Assembly: GCF_015767635.1 (NCBI RefSeq)
Contig: NZ_CP065230.1
Span: 1,116,001-1,180,000, forward strand
From: Halomonas sp. A40-4
GTDB lineage: Bacteria > Pseudomonadota > Gammaproteobacteria > Pseudomonadales > Halomonadaceae
Direction of reading: 5' to 3'
DNA: 64,000 nucleotides
The stretch's first letter is position 1, and the number at the start of each line of letters is the position of its first letter. The notes beneath the pieces are model-generated. The model worked only from the letters and a program-made list of their open reading frames with translations. It made no database searches and had not been told where the DNA came from. Below, piece after piece: positions 37,884-48,035 of this stretch. Both the position numbers and the translations under genes were made by a program.

Positions 37884-39767
37884 ATGTGTGGTTTTTTGGG
37901 CGGTTTTTTTAAAGAGCAAAAAAATGCTGTTTTAGTTAATGATGCCTTGGCTTTGATTCATCATAGAGGACCAGATCATAGTTCATTTGTGGAACATCAA
38001 ATAAAGGGTAATTTTTTATACCTAGGGCATACACGCCTTTCCATTATTGATTTAAGTGATTCTGCTTCACAACCATTTCGATCTAAATGTGGTAGATACT
38101 CGATTATCTTCAATGGTGAAATATACAATTATAAAGAATTAGGCGAAGAGCTAAAACTTTATGGATATGAATTTTTGACAAGCTCTGATACAGAAGTTTT
38201 GCTGTATTCTCTGATAGAATGGGGCGTTGAGTGCTTACCTCGCTTGATAGGTATGTTTTCATTTGTTTTCTGCGATCACCAAGATCAACAACTGTTCCTT
38301 GTCAGAGATGCTTTTGGCATTAAGCCTTTCTTCTATGCACTTCACGATAATGAATTAATTTTTTCTTCAGAGTTGAGTCCATTACTTCATCTGAGATCTG
38401 ATGCGGTAAAACCAAACTTGCAGCGTGCATACGACTACTTAGTCCATGGTGATTATGATTCTAATGAAGATAGCTTCGTAGAAGGTATAAAGCATTTACC
38501 ACCTGCCCATTATTTTACCTATAATCTAAAAGAAAAAACTTCTTCAAATTTAGTATGCTGGTGGCAACCTGATATAAGAGAAGATAGTGAAATTAGCTTT
38601 GATGATGCAGTGAGTCAACTACGGTCAATGTTTCTAGATAGTGTAAGATTTCACTTGCGAAGTGATGTGCCATTTGGCGTGGCTTTATCGGGGGGGGTAG
38701 ATTCTTCTTCAGTTGTCTCAGCAGTACGTTACCTTGAGCCGGACTTTCCCCTCAAAACCTTTAGCTATATAGCTAGTGATGAGCGTATCTCAGAAGAAAA
38801 ATGGGTGGACCTTCTGAACGAGAAGATGCGGGCTGTGCCCCACAAAGTTATTGCTAGTCAAGAAGAGATGTGTGCAGAACTAGACTCGATGCTTTTAATG
38901 CAAGGTGAGCCTTTCGGTGGAACAAGTATTTATGCTCAGTATCGTGTATTTAAATTAGCAAAAGAATCTGGTGTTACTGTTACTCTTGATGGTCAAGGTG
39001 CTGACGAACTATTAGCCGGTTACTCAGGCTACCCAGGGCATCGTTTATTAAGCATTTTAGAGACAGAAGGATGGGGGGCAGCTCATCGTTATGCAAAACA
39101 CTGGGCAAAATCACCTGGACGTAGTTATTCCCTGGCATGGCAATACCTTGGTCGAATTAAGCTACCTGATTGGCTCTACGAAACAGCACGTAAGAAAATG
39201 GGACGTGATTTTCGGCCATGTTGGTTGAATGCGGACTATCTACGTCGTAAAGGTGTTGTATTTCAAGAAAAACGTGCGCCACTGTCAAAAGAGAACAAGG
39301 GTAAGCGAGTTAAAGAGGCTCTACTTAATGCGTTAACAGGCCGTGGATTACCTTCGCTATTGCGTCATGGCGACCGCAATTCTATGGCTTTTTCAATAGA
39401 AAGTCGTGTTCCTTTCCTAACCTTACCACTTGCAGAATTTTTACTATCATTGCCTGAGAATTACCTTATTTCTGATGAGGGTGTAACCAAGCATGTTTTT
39501 CGCGAAGCCATGCGTGGTATTGTGCCTGATGACCATTTGGATCGAAAAGATAAAATTGGTTTTGCAACGCCCGAGTCGGCCTGGTTGCTCGATATGGCGG
39601 ACGTTATTAGGGGGTGGATCAATGAAGCACCTGCGCTACCTTTTTTAAAAAGAGATGAGCTTTTAAAAGAATTTGAAGAGGTGGTAGAAGGAAACAGAGC
39701 GTTTGATGGACGTGTATGGCGTTGGGTGAATTACTTGCGTTGGTGTACCTTAATGGGTATTAAATGA
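37884..39767 (+). CDS. asnB: Glutamine-dependent asparagine synthase-like amidotransferase, copy 2
   Basis: This is a 627-residue paralogue of the preceding amidotransferase. It has the same domains: Cys2 in MCGF, IHHRGPDHS, FNGEIYNYKEL, LSGGVDSS near residue 268 and DGQGADELLAGY. The C-terminal helix regions also align (MAFSIESRVPFL, KHVFREAMRGIVPD, KIGFATPE). The two copies differ throughout, so the duplication is not recent. The second copy may act on a different uronic acid or carboxylate in the repeat unit. Its 3' end overlaps the next glycosyltransferase gene by 4 bp. Confidence 0.85.
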   Translation: MCGFLGGFFKEQKNAVLVNDALALIHHRGPDHSSFVEHQIKGNFLYLGHTRLSIIDLSDSASQPFRSKCGRYSIIFNGEIYNYKELGEELKLYGYEFLTSSDTEVLLYSLIEWGVECLPRLIGMFSFVFCDHQDQQLFLVRDAFGIKPFFYALHDNELIFSSELSPLLHLRSDAVKPNLQRAYDYLVHGDYDSNEDSFVEGIKHLPPAHYFTYNLKEKTSSNLVCWWQPDIREDSEISFDDAVSQLRSMFLDSVRFHLRSDVPFGVALSGGVDSSSVVSAVRYLEPDFPLKTFSYIASDERISEEKWVDLLNEKMRAVPHKVIASQEEMCAELDSMLLMQGEPFGGTSIYAQYRVFKLAKESGVTVTLDGQGADELLAGYSGYPGHRLLSILETEGWGAAHRYAKHWAKSPGRSYSLAWQYLGRIKLPDWLYETARKKMGRDFRPCWLNADYLRRKGVVFQEKRAPLSKENKGKRVKEALLNALTGRGLPSLLRHGDRNSMAFSIESRVPFLTLPLAEFLLSLPENYLISDEGVTKHVFREAMRGIVPDDHLDRKDKIGFATPESAWLLDMADVIRGWINEAPALPFLKRDELLKEFEEVVEGNRAFDGRVWRWVNYLRWCTLMGIK

Positions 39768-40885
39768 AAATAGTCAATTTAGTATTAAATAGTTTTATCA
39801 ATGACAGTCGTGTAATGAAAACATCCAGCACGCTATTGTCAATAGGTCATGATGTGCAGGTTGTCGCGTTGCATGAAGCAACTCTCGAAGAACGTGAAAA
39901 AGTAAGTGATGTAAGAGTTCATCGAATTAAGTTGAAGTCTAGAGGCTGGTCTAAAAATAAACTTGTTCAAATAATCAAGTTGATTGAGTTTGTTATTAGA
40001 TTCATCTTATTGTATAGAAAGTCGGATGTTCTACATTGCAATGATCTCAATGGTCTTTTTGTTGGAGTTTTCTGTAAGTTAACACGACCAAAGATAGTTT
40101 TGATTTATGATTCTCATGAATTCGCCATAAATGATGTCCCTAATCAAGCTAAATTCTCGATAGGGCTCAAAAAGTGGCTTGAAGGCTCCTTGATTAAATT
40201 TGCTCATAGTGTAATCACTGTCAGCGACTCTATAGCCAACGAATATTCCCACCTTTACAACATTCCTAAACCTCATTTGGTCCTGAACTGCCCTGCCTAC
40301 TATAATCAACCCAAGCTCAATCTATTCCGTGAAAAGTTCGATATCCGTATCGATCAAACAATTTTTTTGTATCAGGGGGCCCTGAGTAAAGGTCGTGGGA
40401 TTGAGCTGCTGTTAGAAACTTTCTCTAATCTAGATTCGGATGAAAATGTATTGATCTGTATGGGTTATGGCTCGCTCGAACAGCTAATTCAACATCAAGC
40501 AAGAGATAATAATACAATATTCTTCCACCCAGCAGTTACGCCGGAAGCGCTTTTGAACTACACTAGCTCGGCAGATTATGGGATTTCATTCATAGAAGAT
40601 TCTTGTCTTAGCTATCGTTACTGCTTACCGAATAAAGTATTTGAATACCTTATGTCGGGTCTTCCAGTACTAACTTCAAATCTCTTTGAAATGAAGCGGT
40701 TGGTAGAAACAGAGAGTGTTGGTATTGTTGCTGAATCCAATACGGTCGAAGGTTTTCGACAAGCCATTATGGATTCCCTAGCCCAAGATTATTCTGCCAT
40801 TCAGGAAAACGTTTTTGAAGCCAGCAAAAAATACTGCTGGGAAGAGCAGGAAAAAGTTCTTAAAGAGATTTATAATGCCCTCTAA
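39764..40885 (+). CDS. GT4-family glycosyltransferase (copy 2 of a paralogous pair)
   Basis: This 373-residue GT-B enzyme is paralogous to the one at 33213-34331. Shared segments include [32 protein letters not shown], and [20 protein letters not shown] followed by [14 protein letters not shown]. It overlaps asnB copy 2 by 4 bp (ATGA), so the two are translationally coupled. The two GT4/asnB sets flanking wzy suggest that a gene pair was duplicated and then diverged. Substrates are unknown. Confidence 0.85.
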   Translation: MKIVNLVLNSFINDSRVMKTSSTLLSIGHDVQVVALHEATLEEREKVSDVRVHRIKLKSRGWSKNKLVQIIKLIEFVIRFILLYRKSDVLHCNDLNGLFVGVFCKLTRPKIVLIYDSHEFAINDVPNQAKFSIGLKKWLEGSLIKFAHSVITVSDSIANEYSHLYNIPKPHLVLNCPAYYNQPKLNLFREKFDIRIDQTIFLYQGALSKGRGIELLLETFSNLDSDENVLICMGYGSLEQLIQHQARDNNTIFFHPAVTPEALLNYTSSADYGISFIEDSCLSYRYCLPNKVFEYLMSGLPVLTSNLFEMKRLVETESVGIVAESNTVEGFRQAIMDSLAQDYSAIQENVFEASKKYCWEEQEKVLKEIYNAL

Positions 40886-41993
40886 ATCTAGTATCGCCCA
40901 CCTAACCTCCGTGCACCCCCGCATAGACACGCGCATTTTTCTAAAAGAGTGCACCTCTCTTGCTAACAATGGCTACACAGTCTCTTTTGTGGTCGCTGAC
41001 GGGATTGGCGATGAGGAGAAAAACGGTGTTGCTATCTACGATGTCGGTGCTTCCAAAGGTAGGATGGACCGCATCCGCAATGCGCCTAGCCGTGTGCTGG
41101 CTAAGGCATTGGCTTTGGATTCGGATGCTTACCATCTGCACGATCCTGAGCTACTTCCCATTGGCCTCAAGCTCAAGAAACTTGGTAAAACGGTCATCTT
41201 CGATGCCCACGAAGACGTACCCAAGCAGCTTCGCGGCAAGCACTACCTCAATAAACCCGCTAAGTGGCTGCTTTCGAATACCTTTGCGGCTTATGAAAAG
41301 TACGCCTGCCGCCAGTTGGATGCTGTGATTGCAGCCACCCCCTACATTCGTGACAAGTTTACGGCTATGGGTGTGCGATCTGTCGACATCAACAACTACC
41401 CTTTGTTGGGCGAGTTTTCGTCCGGCACGGTGGGTTGGGTACAAAAGAAGAGTCAGGTTGCGTATGTGGGAGGCCTAGGCCGTGTGCGAGGTATTCATGA
41501 AATAGTACAAGCCATGGCGCTGACTGAAACAGGCGTGCAACTCGCAATGGGTGGTAATTTCACCCAACTCAGTTTTGAGAAGGTTGTGCGAAGCGAAGCC
41601 GGTTGGCAAAAAGTGGATTTTCGCGGCTGGCTTAATCGTGAAGGCGTACAGCAAATACTAAGCGAGTCGGTTGCTGGATTGGTCACTCTGAATCCAATCA
41701 TTAATTATCTTGATGCTTTACCGGTTAAAATGTTCGAGTACATGGCAGCCGGTTTACCTGTTATTGCTTCTAATTTTCCGCTATGGAAGGAAATCATCGA
41801 AGGTAGCCAATGTGGTCTTTGCGTTGATCCACTTGAACCAAAAGCTATTGCTAAAGCTATCGATTATTTTGTTATTCATCCGGAAGAAGCAGAAAGAATG
41901 GGCCTCAATGGTCAACGTGCAATTCAAGAGTATTATAATTGGGATGTTGAAGAGAAAAAGCTGTTTGATTTTTACAACTCAATAATATGTTAA
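40875..41993 (+). CDS. GT4-family glycosyltransferase
   Basis: This 372-residue GT-B glycosyltransferase has the N-terminal motif [34 protein letters not shown] in the middle, and a donor-site region ([20 protein letters not shown]) in the C-terminal half. It differs from the paralogous pair. The ATG at 40875 is preferred because the family begins just before [10 protein letters not shown]; the earlier in-frame start at 40815 would overlap the upstream gene by 71 bp. It overlaps the preceding stop by 11 bp. Base composition rises toward the genome norm in this gene. Specificity is unknown. Confidence 0.85.
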   Translation: MPSKSSIAHLTSVHPRIDTRIFLKECTSLANNGYTVSFVVADGIGDEEKNGVAIYDVGASKGRMDRIRNAPSRVLAKALALDSDAYHLHDPELLPIGLKLKKLGKTVIFDAHEDVPKQLRGKHYLNKPAKWLLSNTFAAYEKYACRQLDAVIAATPYIRDKFTAMGVRSVDINNYPLLGEFSSGTVGWVQKKSQVAYVGGLGRVRGIHEIVQAMALTETGVQLAMGGNFTQLSFEKVVRSEAGWQKVDFRGWLNREGVQQILSESVAGLVTLNPIINYLDALPVKMFEYMAAGLPVIASNFPLWKEIIEGSQCGLCVDPLEPKAIAKAIDYFVIHPEEAERMGLNGQRAIQEYYNWDVEEKKLFDFYNSIIC

Positions 41994-42080
41994 TGCATTT
42001 ATTGTTTTGATAAAGAAATTTATTTTTATTTTTAGTGTTAATTAAATGGTAGCGTTGCATTTAAAAACTTAGGTATAGGT

Positions 42081-43319
42081 ATGGTTAAGAATATATGGAT
42101 AATCAATCAATACGCTTCGCTACCTTCAACAGGCATTGGCGGTCGTCATCGTGATTTGGCCAGAGAGTTGACGAAGCTTGGGCATAACGTCACGTTGGTC
42201 TCGTCTCGTTGGACCCATTTAATGGCTGATTCGGATGTTGCTTCCGCAGCGCCTGAGCAGGAAATGTTTGAGGGCTTTCGCTTTATCCGCCTGCCTTCAC
42301 GCCAATATGCCCATGCCCATGATAAGAGAAGGATTGTGAACTGGTTTACCTTCGCATGGCAGGTAGGTCGTCTTGAGAAGCGGGTAGGCGAGAAGCCGGA
42401 TGTGTTGGTTTACTCTTCACCGTCGTTAGTTGGTTACCTGGGTGCAAGATGGTTGGCAATGCGTACCGGGGCGAAACTGATTTTTGAAGTACGGGATATA
42501 TGGCCGTTAACATTTCAAGAGGTCGGGGGATTCTCAAAACGACATCCCTTCATCCGCTTTCTTCAGTGGATTGAAAATTACGCTTATCGAACAGCGGATC
42601 ACGCCGTTTCAAATCTTCAAGGGGCGGGTGAGCACATGAAAGAACGTGGCTTACCTGTTGACCGGTTTACTTGGATACCGAACGGGTTCTCCCTTCAAGA
42701 AGTTCGCGATGCCGAGCCATTGCCCGCTTCGATAACCGAGCGTATACCTTCAAAGGGTTTCAGCATCTGTTACGCGGGTACAATGGGAGCTGCTAACGCG
42801 CTTGAATCTCTAATCGAGGCGGCCAGATTTTTGAAGGGTGAACCGGGTATCTATTTTGTTTTGGTTGGCCGAGGTCGCAGTAAAGCGTCATTGGAGGCTC
42901 GTGCCAATGAACTAGAGCTCACGAACATTATATTTCTTGATGCGGTTCCAAAAAATCAGGTTCAGTCAGTACTCGCTCAGTGTGATGCTTGTTTTATCGG
43001 TTGGAAGCGCTCTAGCCTTTATGACCACGGAATAGCGGCAAACAAACTTTTTGATTACCTTTACTCAGGCAAACCCATTCTGCACGCATATTCTGGCCAG
43101 TTCGATCCCGTTGCTGAGTATGGGGCAGGTATTACGGTCCCTGCGGAAGATGCCCAAGCCATCGCGAAAGCTGCAAAAGAGCTGCGAGATATGGATGAGG
43201 AGGCTCGTTTGTTGATGGGGCGAAATGGGCATCAGGCTGCTATGGAGAAGCACGAATACGCCGTGCTTGCTCATAAGTATGACGCTCTGGTTAAGCAGCT
43301 ACTTAGTGACCACACGTAA
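42081..43319 (+). CDS. GT4-family glycosyltransferase (WbuB-like)
   Basis: This 412-residue enzyme has the WbuB-type N-terminus IWIINQYASLPSTGIGGRH, followed by EVRDIWPLTFQEVGGFSK and the C-terminal motif DHGIAANKLFDYLYSGKPIL. WbuB-like enzymes add N-acetylated amino sugars such as FucNAc to lipid-linked acceptors, and they often lie next to the initiating transferase gene, as here. It probably adds the second sugar after the PglC-type enzyme, which is inference from position. An 11-bp gap separates it from the next gene. Confidence 0.87.
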   Translation: MVKNIWIINQYASLPSTGIGGRHRDLARELTKLGHNVTLVSSRWTHLMADSDVASAAPEQEMFEGFRFIRLPSRQYAHAHDKRRIVNWFTFAWQVGRLEKRVGEKPDVLVYSSPSLVGYLGARWLAMRTGAKLIFEVRDIWPLTFQEVGGFSKRHPFIRFLQWIENYAYRTADHAVSNLQGAGEHMKERGLPVDRFTWIPNGFSLQEVRDAEPLPASITERIPSKGFSICYAGTMGAANALESLIEAARFLKGEPGIYFVLVGRGRSKASLEARANELELTNIIFLDAVPKNQVQSVLAQCDACFIGWKRSSLYDHGIAANKLFDYLYSGKPILHAYSGQFDPVAEYGAGITVPAEDAQAIAKAAKELRDMDEEARLLMGRNGHQAAMEKHEYAVLAHKYDALVKQLLSDHT

Positions 43320-43329
43320 TGAGTAAAGT

Positions 43330-43926
43330 ATGTTGAAGCGAATATTTGATGTTGCGGTATCTTCTTTAGTACTGCTGATTGGACTACCTATTTTGCTGGT
43401 GTTGTCTGTGATGATTTGGGCTAGGCTAGGAAAGCCCATCTTTTTTGTGCAAAAGCGTCCTGGTCAGGATGCGCGTCCTTTCCAAATGATTAAATTTAGA
43501 ACCATGAAGGACGCTTTCGATTCACAAGGCAATCCGTTACCGGATGCTCAACGAATGACGCCATTCGGCCAGTTCCTTCGATCAACCAGTTTGGATGAGC
43601 TTCCCGAGTTGTGGAATGTGCTAAAAGGCGATATGAGCCTTGTTGGCCCACGTCCGCTTTTGATGGAATATTTGCCGCTGTATTCTGAAGCGCAATACCG
43701 CCGACATGAAGTGCGCCCTGGGGTTACGGGCTGGGCACAGATTAATGGTCGGAACGCTATCTCTTGGGAAGATAAGTTCAAGCTGGATGTCTGGTATGTT
43801 GATAATCGGACGTTTTTGCTTGATTTGAAGATATTGTTTCTCACGGTGAAAAAGGTAGTGGCCCGTGATGGGGTGAGCGGTGAGGGCGAAGCAACTATGT
43901 CCAAGTTTACCGGGAACAAAGACTGA
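43330..43926 (+). CDS. pglC: PglC-like initiating phosphosugar transferase
   Basis: This 198-residue monotopic membrane enzyme has an N-terminal re-entrant hydrophobic helix (about 8-32) and a catalytic Asp-Glu dyad in TSLDELPELWNVLKGDMSLVGPRPLL. The short form without a large N-terminal domain matches PglC rather than WbaP or WcaJ. It transfers a phosphosugar from UDP-sugar to undecaprenyl phosphate. With pglD, E and F next to it, the sugar is probably UDP-diNAcBac or a close relative. Its stop overlaps the pglD start by one base (TGATG). Confidence 0.9.
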   Translation: MLKRIFDVAVSSLVLLIGLPILLVLSVMIWARLGKPIFFVQKRPGQDARPFQMIKFRTMKDAFDSQGNPLPDAQRMTPFGQFLRSTSLDELPELWNVLKGDMSLVGPRPLLMEYLPLYSEAQYRRHEVRPGVTGWAQINGRNAISWEDKFKLDVWYVDNRTFLLDLKILFLTVKKVVARDGVSGEGEATMSKFTGNKD

Positions 43927-44546
43927 TGCATCTTGCCGTTCTGGGCGCTAGCGGGCATGGCAAAGTAGTCGCTGATGCTGCTGAACTGTTGGGCTGGGGC
44001 AGCGTCACTTTTTTTGATGATGCCTGGCCCACACTGAAAAATAACGGCCCTTGGGCTGTTGATGGCGATACCACGTGGTTGCTGGATCGGATAACCGACT
44101 TTGACGGTGTAATCGTTGCTATTGGCAGCAATCATATCCGTGCGGAGAAGCAAAAGCACCTTGGTGATGCCGGGGCCAAGCTGGCAACGATTGTCCACCC
44201 TTCTGCCGTTATTAGTTCTCATGCCTCTCTTGGCGAAGGAGTCGTGGTTTTTGGCAATGCCGTCGTCAATGCCTGTGCAGTTGTAGGTGCTGGAGCCATT
44301 GTAAATACCGGCGCCGTAATCGAGCATGACTGTATTGTTGGTGAGTTCGCTCATGTGAGCCCGAATGCGGCCTTGGCGGGCGGCGTCAACCTCGGTCGTG
44401 AAGCATGGGTAGGCGCCTGTGCTTCGGTACGCCAGTTGTTAACAGTGGGCACTGGTGCCGTCGTAGGAATGGGTTCGGTGGTTACACGTAATGTTCCCCC
44501 TGGTGCAACGGTAATGGGCAACCCTGCGAAAACACTTTCACCCTAA
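43926..44546 (+). CDS. pglD: PglD/NeuD-like UDP-4-amino-sugar N-acetyltransferase
   Basis: This 206-residue protein has a Rossmann-like N-terminal UDP-sugar domain (LAVLGASGHGKVVADAAELL) and a left-handed beta-helix acetyltransferase domain. The latter has the catalytic histidine region AVIEHDCIVGEFAHVSPNA. It would acetylate the 4-amino group of UDP-4-amino-4,6-dideoxy-GlcNAc, giving UDP-diNAcBac. The neighbours pglC, pglE and pglF support this. A sialic-acid O-acetyltransferase (NeuD) is the main alternative and is unlikely without neu genes. Confidence 0.88.
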   Translation: MHLAVLGASGHGKVVADAAELLGWGSVTFFDDAWPTLKNNGPWAVDGDTTWLLDRITDFDGVIVAIGSNHIRAEKQKHLGDAGAKLATIVHPSAVISSHASLGEGVVVFGNAVVNACAVVGAGAIVNTGAVIEHDCIVGEFAHVSPNAALAGGVNLGREAWVGACASVRQLLTVGTGAVVGMGSVVTRNVPPGATVMGNPAKTLSP

Positions 44547-44611
44547 CTTTTGAGCGCGTTGTAAGCATTATCAATACGCGCACTAAACACTGACAGGGAT
44601 ATTGAGCTCTC

Positions 44612-45787
44612 ATGTTAAATAGTCCGTTTTCTCCATGGCCTTCGTTTACCAATGAAGAGGCCCATGCGGTGTCAGAGGTTTTACTTTCCAACAAAGTGAA
44701 TTACTGGACCGGCCAGGAAGGTCGTGAGTTCGAGAAAGAGTTTGCCTCCTTCGCCCAGACTGACTATGCCATTGCGGTGGCCAATGGCACCAATGCCCTG
44801 GACCTCGCCATGAATGGCCTAGGAATTGGCCCTGGGGATGAAGTGATTGTTACGTCCCGGACCTTTTTGGCCTCGGTGTCGTCCATCGTGACGGCCAGGG
44901 CCGTACCGGTGTTTGCCGATGTAGAGAGGGATAACCAGAATATCTCCGCAGCCACCGTTAGGGAAGTGCTGACAGAAAAGACCCGCGCCATTGTTTGCGT
45001 TCACCTGGCCGGCTGGCCCTGTGAGATGGATGGCATCATGGCGCTTGCACGCGAGAAGGGCCTTTACGTGATTGAGGACTGCGCCCAGGCTCACGGTGCC
45101 ACCTACAAGGGCCGCTCAGTAGGTTCCATCGGTCATGTGGGTTGTTGGTCTTTCTGTCAGGATAAGATCATGACGACCGGCGGTGAAGGTGGCATGGTAA
45201 CCACCAATGATCGTGAGCTTTGGTCCCGTATGTGGTCCTACAAGGATCATGGCAAGAGCTGGGAAGCAGTTTATGAGCGAGAGCACCCACCAGGCTTCCG
45301 TTGGCTACATGAAAGCTTTGGCACCAATTTCCGGATGACGGAAGTGCAGGCTGTCATTGGGCGTATACAGCTAGGCCGTATGCCGGAATGGACTGCCGCA
45401 CGCAAGCATAATGCCAATACAATCTGGGAGTGTACCAAGGGGCTACCAGGGCTTTATATCCCAGAAATGCCAGACTACATCAGCCATGCGGCTTATAAGT
45501 GTTATGTGTTTGTTGAGGCGGAACAACTGGCTGAAGGCTGGGATCGCGACCGTATTCAGAACGAAATTGTGGCAGCAGGGGTTCCGTGTTTCTCCGGTTC
45601 CTGTTCTGAGGTGTATCAGGAAAAAGCGTTTGACGATACGGGATGGCGACCTGAACGACCGTTACCAGTGGCTCGGGAATTGGGGGAAACCAGTTTAATG
45701 TTTCTCTGCCACCCCACTTTAACCGAGTCGAATATAGAGAAAACCTGCCATGTTCTGGAAGACGTGATGGCTCAAGCGGCCAATTAA
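44612..45787 (+). CDS. pglE: PglE-like UDP-4-keto-6-deoxy-GlcNAc aminotransferase
   Basis: This 391-residue DegT/DnrJ-family PLP aminotransferase has the PLP lysine Lys185 in FCQDKIMTTGGEGG, with NGTNALDLAMNGLG and EDCAQAHGATYKG motifs. It would aminate C4 of the 4-keto sugar made by the PglF-like dehydratase encoded next. It is a distinct family member from WbpE in the same locus. It lies 65 bp after pglD and 153 bp before pglF. Confidence 0.9.
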   Translation: MLNSPFSPWPSFTNEEAHAVSEVLLSNKVNYWTGQEGREFEKEFASFAQTDYAIAVANGTNALDLAMNGLGIGPGDEVIVTSRTFLASVSSIVTARAVPVFADVERDNQNISAATVREVLTEKTRAIVCVHLAGWPCEMDGIMALAREKGLYVIEDCAQAHGATYKGRSVGSIGHVGCWSFCQDKIMTTGGEGGMVTTNDRELWSRMWSYKDHGKSWEAVYEREHPPGFRWLHESFGTNFRMTEVQAVIGRIQLGRMPEWTAARKHNANTIWECTKGLPGLYIPEMPDYISHAAYKCYVFVEAEQLAEGWDRDRIQNEIVAAGVPCFSGSCSEVYQEKAFDDTGWRPERPLPVARELGETSLMFLCHPTLTESNIEKTCHVLEDVMAQAAN

Positions 45788-45940
45788 GGTGGTAACGAAA
45801 AGCATCATCACCACCTATGGTTGATGAAAATATGGACTATGCTCATCGGTACCCTTTAGGCATAGGTGTTCTTGAGGTGGGCTAGGGATTACAATCGCTA
45901 CCTTTATCGCAATGACGGTCCCTGATCGGAAGGATTCCGC

Positions 45941-47908
45941 ATGACTAAATCAGGACGCTTACATCGTTCCATTGCCGGGCTCAGCCGGGGTAAGAAGCGA
46001 CTTATCATGGTAGCTGCCGACCTTGTGGCGCTGCCCTTGGCGCTGTGGTCGGCTTACGCGCTGCGTTTTGCTGAATGGTGGCCAGAGCGCTATATCGAAC
46101 CCTTCTGGTGGCTGTTTTTTATCGTGCCCCCGGCTGGTGTTTTCGTGTTTGCCCGGCTGGGCCTCTATCGTGCCGTGGTCCGTTTCATGGGTCCCCAGGC
46201 CCTCTGGGCGGTGGTTAAGGGCTCGCTGCTGATGGCGGTGCTCATGTGGGCGGCGGCTTACTTCTATCAGTGGCAACAGTTCCCCCGTTCGGTGCCGGTT
46301 AACTTCGCGTTGGTTACCCTGGTGTATGTGGGTGGCACCCGCCTGATTGTTCGCAGTTATTATCATTGGTTAATAAAACACTATACCGAGAAGGAACCCG
46401 TGGCCATTTATGGCGCTGGCGGGGCGGGTGCCCAACTGGCCCTGGCGCTCTCCAGTGGGCGTGAGTTTTATACTGCGGCATTTCTGGATGACGATTCGGC
46501 CCTTTGGAGCAGTACGATCAAGGGTGTGAAGGTGCATAACCCTGATGGTTTCAAGGCGCTTGTTGAGCAGTTGGGCATTAGACGGGTGCTGCTTGCCTTG
46601 CCGACTGCCACGAAAGCACAGCGCAAACACGCGCTAGATAAACTGGCGGACTTGCCTGTTCGTGTGCAAACCGTGCCCTCCATGCCAGAGATTATTTCGG
46701 GTACAGCGAGTGTCGACCAGCTGCGAGAGGTTGAACTGGAGGATCTGCTGGGACGCGACCCGGTGCCACCTCAGCAGGAGCTGATCAACGCCAGTATTCG
46801 TAACAAGGTGGTGATGGTTACTGGTGCGGGTGGTTCCATCGGCAGCGAAATGTGCCGCCAAGTAATGCGCGGCAAGCCGAAGGCGGTGATTCTTTTTGAA
46901 ATCAGTGAGTTTGGCCTTTACGCCATTGAGCAAGAGCTTGAGGCGCTACGCATTGACATGGGCGAGGCGTTTCCTATCGTTCCGCTGCTGGGTAATGTCT
47001 GCGATCGTAATCGCGTAGAGGCTGTGATTAGCCATTACGGTGTGCAGACCCTTTACCATGCCGCCGCTTATAAGCATGTGCCGATTGTCGAAAACAACGT
47101 GCTGGAAGGGGTGCGTAATAACGTGCGCGGCACCCAAACCGTTGCAGAAAGCGCCGCTAAGCTGGGTGTCGAACGCTGTGTGTTGATCTCTACCGATAAA
47201 GCAGTGCGCCCCACCAACGTAATGGGCGCGACCAAACGCATGGCTGAACTGGTACTGCAGGATCTGGCCACGCGTTATGCGATGAAGGATAAACATAGAA
47301 CGATCTTCTCTATGGTGCGCTTTGGCAACGTGCTTGGCTCCAGTGGCTCGGTGGTACCGCTTTTCCGCCGTCAGATCGAGCAGGGCGGGCCGATTACAGT
47401 GACCCACCCCGATATCACTCGCTTCTTCATGACCATTCCTGAGGCGGCCCTGTTGGTCATACAGGCGGGCTCCATGGCTGAAGGCGGGGATGTGTTTGTA
47501 CTGGATATGGGCGACTCAGTGAAAATTGTCGACCTGGCAAGGCGGATGATTCAGCTTACCGGCCTTGAGGTGAAAGATGCCGAAAACCCGGATGGCGATA
47601 TAGAGGTCGTTTTCAGTGGGCTGCGCCCCGGCGAAAAACTTTATGAGGAGCTTTTGATAGGCGACAACGTGGTCGGAACGTTGCACCCGAAAATCCTGCG
47701 TGCCCATGAAGAGATACTCCCTCATCAGGAATTATTGGTGTTATTGGAAGAGCTGCGCGAAGCAGAACGAAGTCTTGATAGCCATCGTGCCTGCGCGGTG
47801 CTTAAGCGTGGTGTCAGTGGTTTCGCCCACAGCGGCGATGTGTGTGATCTTTTGCCCAATTATCAACACATGATTGATGAAGCTGAAGCCAGGCCTGCTA
47901 AGCATTGA
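45941..47908 (+). CDS. pglF: PglF/WbpM-like membrane UDP-GlcNAc 4,6-dehydratase
   Basis: This 655-residue protein has four N-terminal membrane helices (to about 130), a CoA-binding-like domain (AIYGAGGAGAQLALAL) and a C-terminal SDR dehydratase domain. The latter has TGAGGSIGSE at 294 and ISTDKAVRPTNVMGATKRMAE. It converts UDP-GlcNAc to the 4-keto-6-deoxy sugar, the first step of the diNAcBac or related branch. WbpM homologues are typically the last gene of O-antigen loci, as here. It ends the polysaccharide block, and a REP pair and an insertion sequence follow. Confidence 0.92.
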   Translation: MTKSGRLHRSIAGLSRGKKRLIMVAADLVALPLALWSAYALRFAEWWPERYIEPFWWLFFIVPPAGVFVFARLGLYRAVVRFMGPQALWAVVKGSLLMAVLMWAAAYFYQWQQFPRSVPVNFALVTLVYVGGTRLIVRSYYHWLIKHYTEKEPVAIYGAGGAGAQLALALSSGREFYTAAFLDDDSALWSSTIKGVKVHNPDGFKALVEQLGIRRVLLALPTATKAQRKHALDKLADLPVRVQTVPSMPEIISGTASVDQLREVELEDLLGRDPVPPQQELINASIRNKVVMVTGAGGSIGSEMCRQVMRGKPKAVILFEISEFGLYAIEQELEALRIDMGEAFPIVPLLGNVCDRNRVEAVISHYGVQTLYHAAAYKHVPIVENNVLEGVRNNVRGTQTVAESAAKLGVERCVLISTDKAVRPTNVMGATKRMAELVLQDLATRYAMKDKHRTIFSMVRFGNVLGSSGSVVPLFRRQIEQGGPITVTHPDITRFFMTIPEAALLVIQAGSMAEGGDVFVLDMGDSVKIVDLARRMIQLTGLEVKDAENPDGDIEVVFSGLRPGEKLYEELLIGDNVVGTLHPKILRAHEEILPHQELLVLLEELREAERSLDSHRACAVLKRGVSGFAHSGDVCDLLPNYQHMIDEAEARPAKH

Positions 47909-47951
47909 GCCGATAAGCTTTTGATCGCTATTCCAACGGCACCCAGTCATT

Positions 47952-48024
47952 GTGAAAGCTAGTCTTGCCAGGCGATAGTTTTTGGGGCTCGATCATTTCT
48001 AATCGCCCAATCAATTGGGCTCCT
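47952..48024. repeat. REP-like inverted pair, right member split by the insertion sequence
   Basis: A degenerate forward copy (GTGAAAGC, TAGTCTTGCCAGGCGAT; 47952-47976) faces a reverse copy. The reverse copy begins AATCGCCCAATCAATTGGGC at 48001 and stops at CTCCT (48024), where the IS begins. Its last two bases (AC) follow the IS at 49226-49227. Confidence 0.75.
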
Positions 48025-48035
48025 TGTGTCTCTCA

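Noticed and set aside
42046-42057. GGTAGCGT sequence before the WbuB-like gene as a third ops element
   Set aside because: It lacks the leading GGC and the final G spacing of the perfect ops sites at 23995 and 27001. It is internal to the locus and probably occurs by chance.
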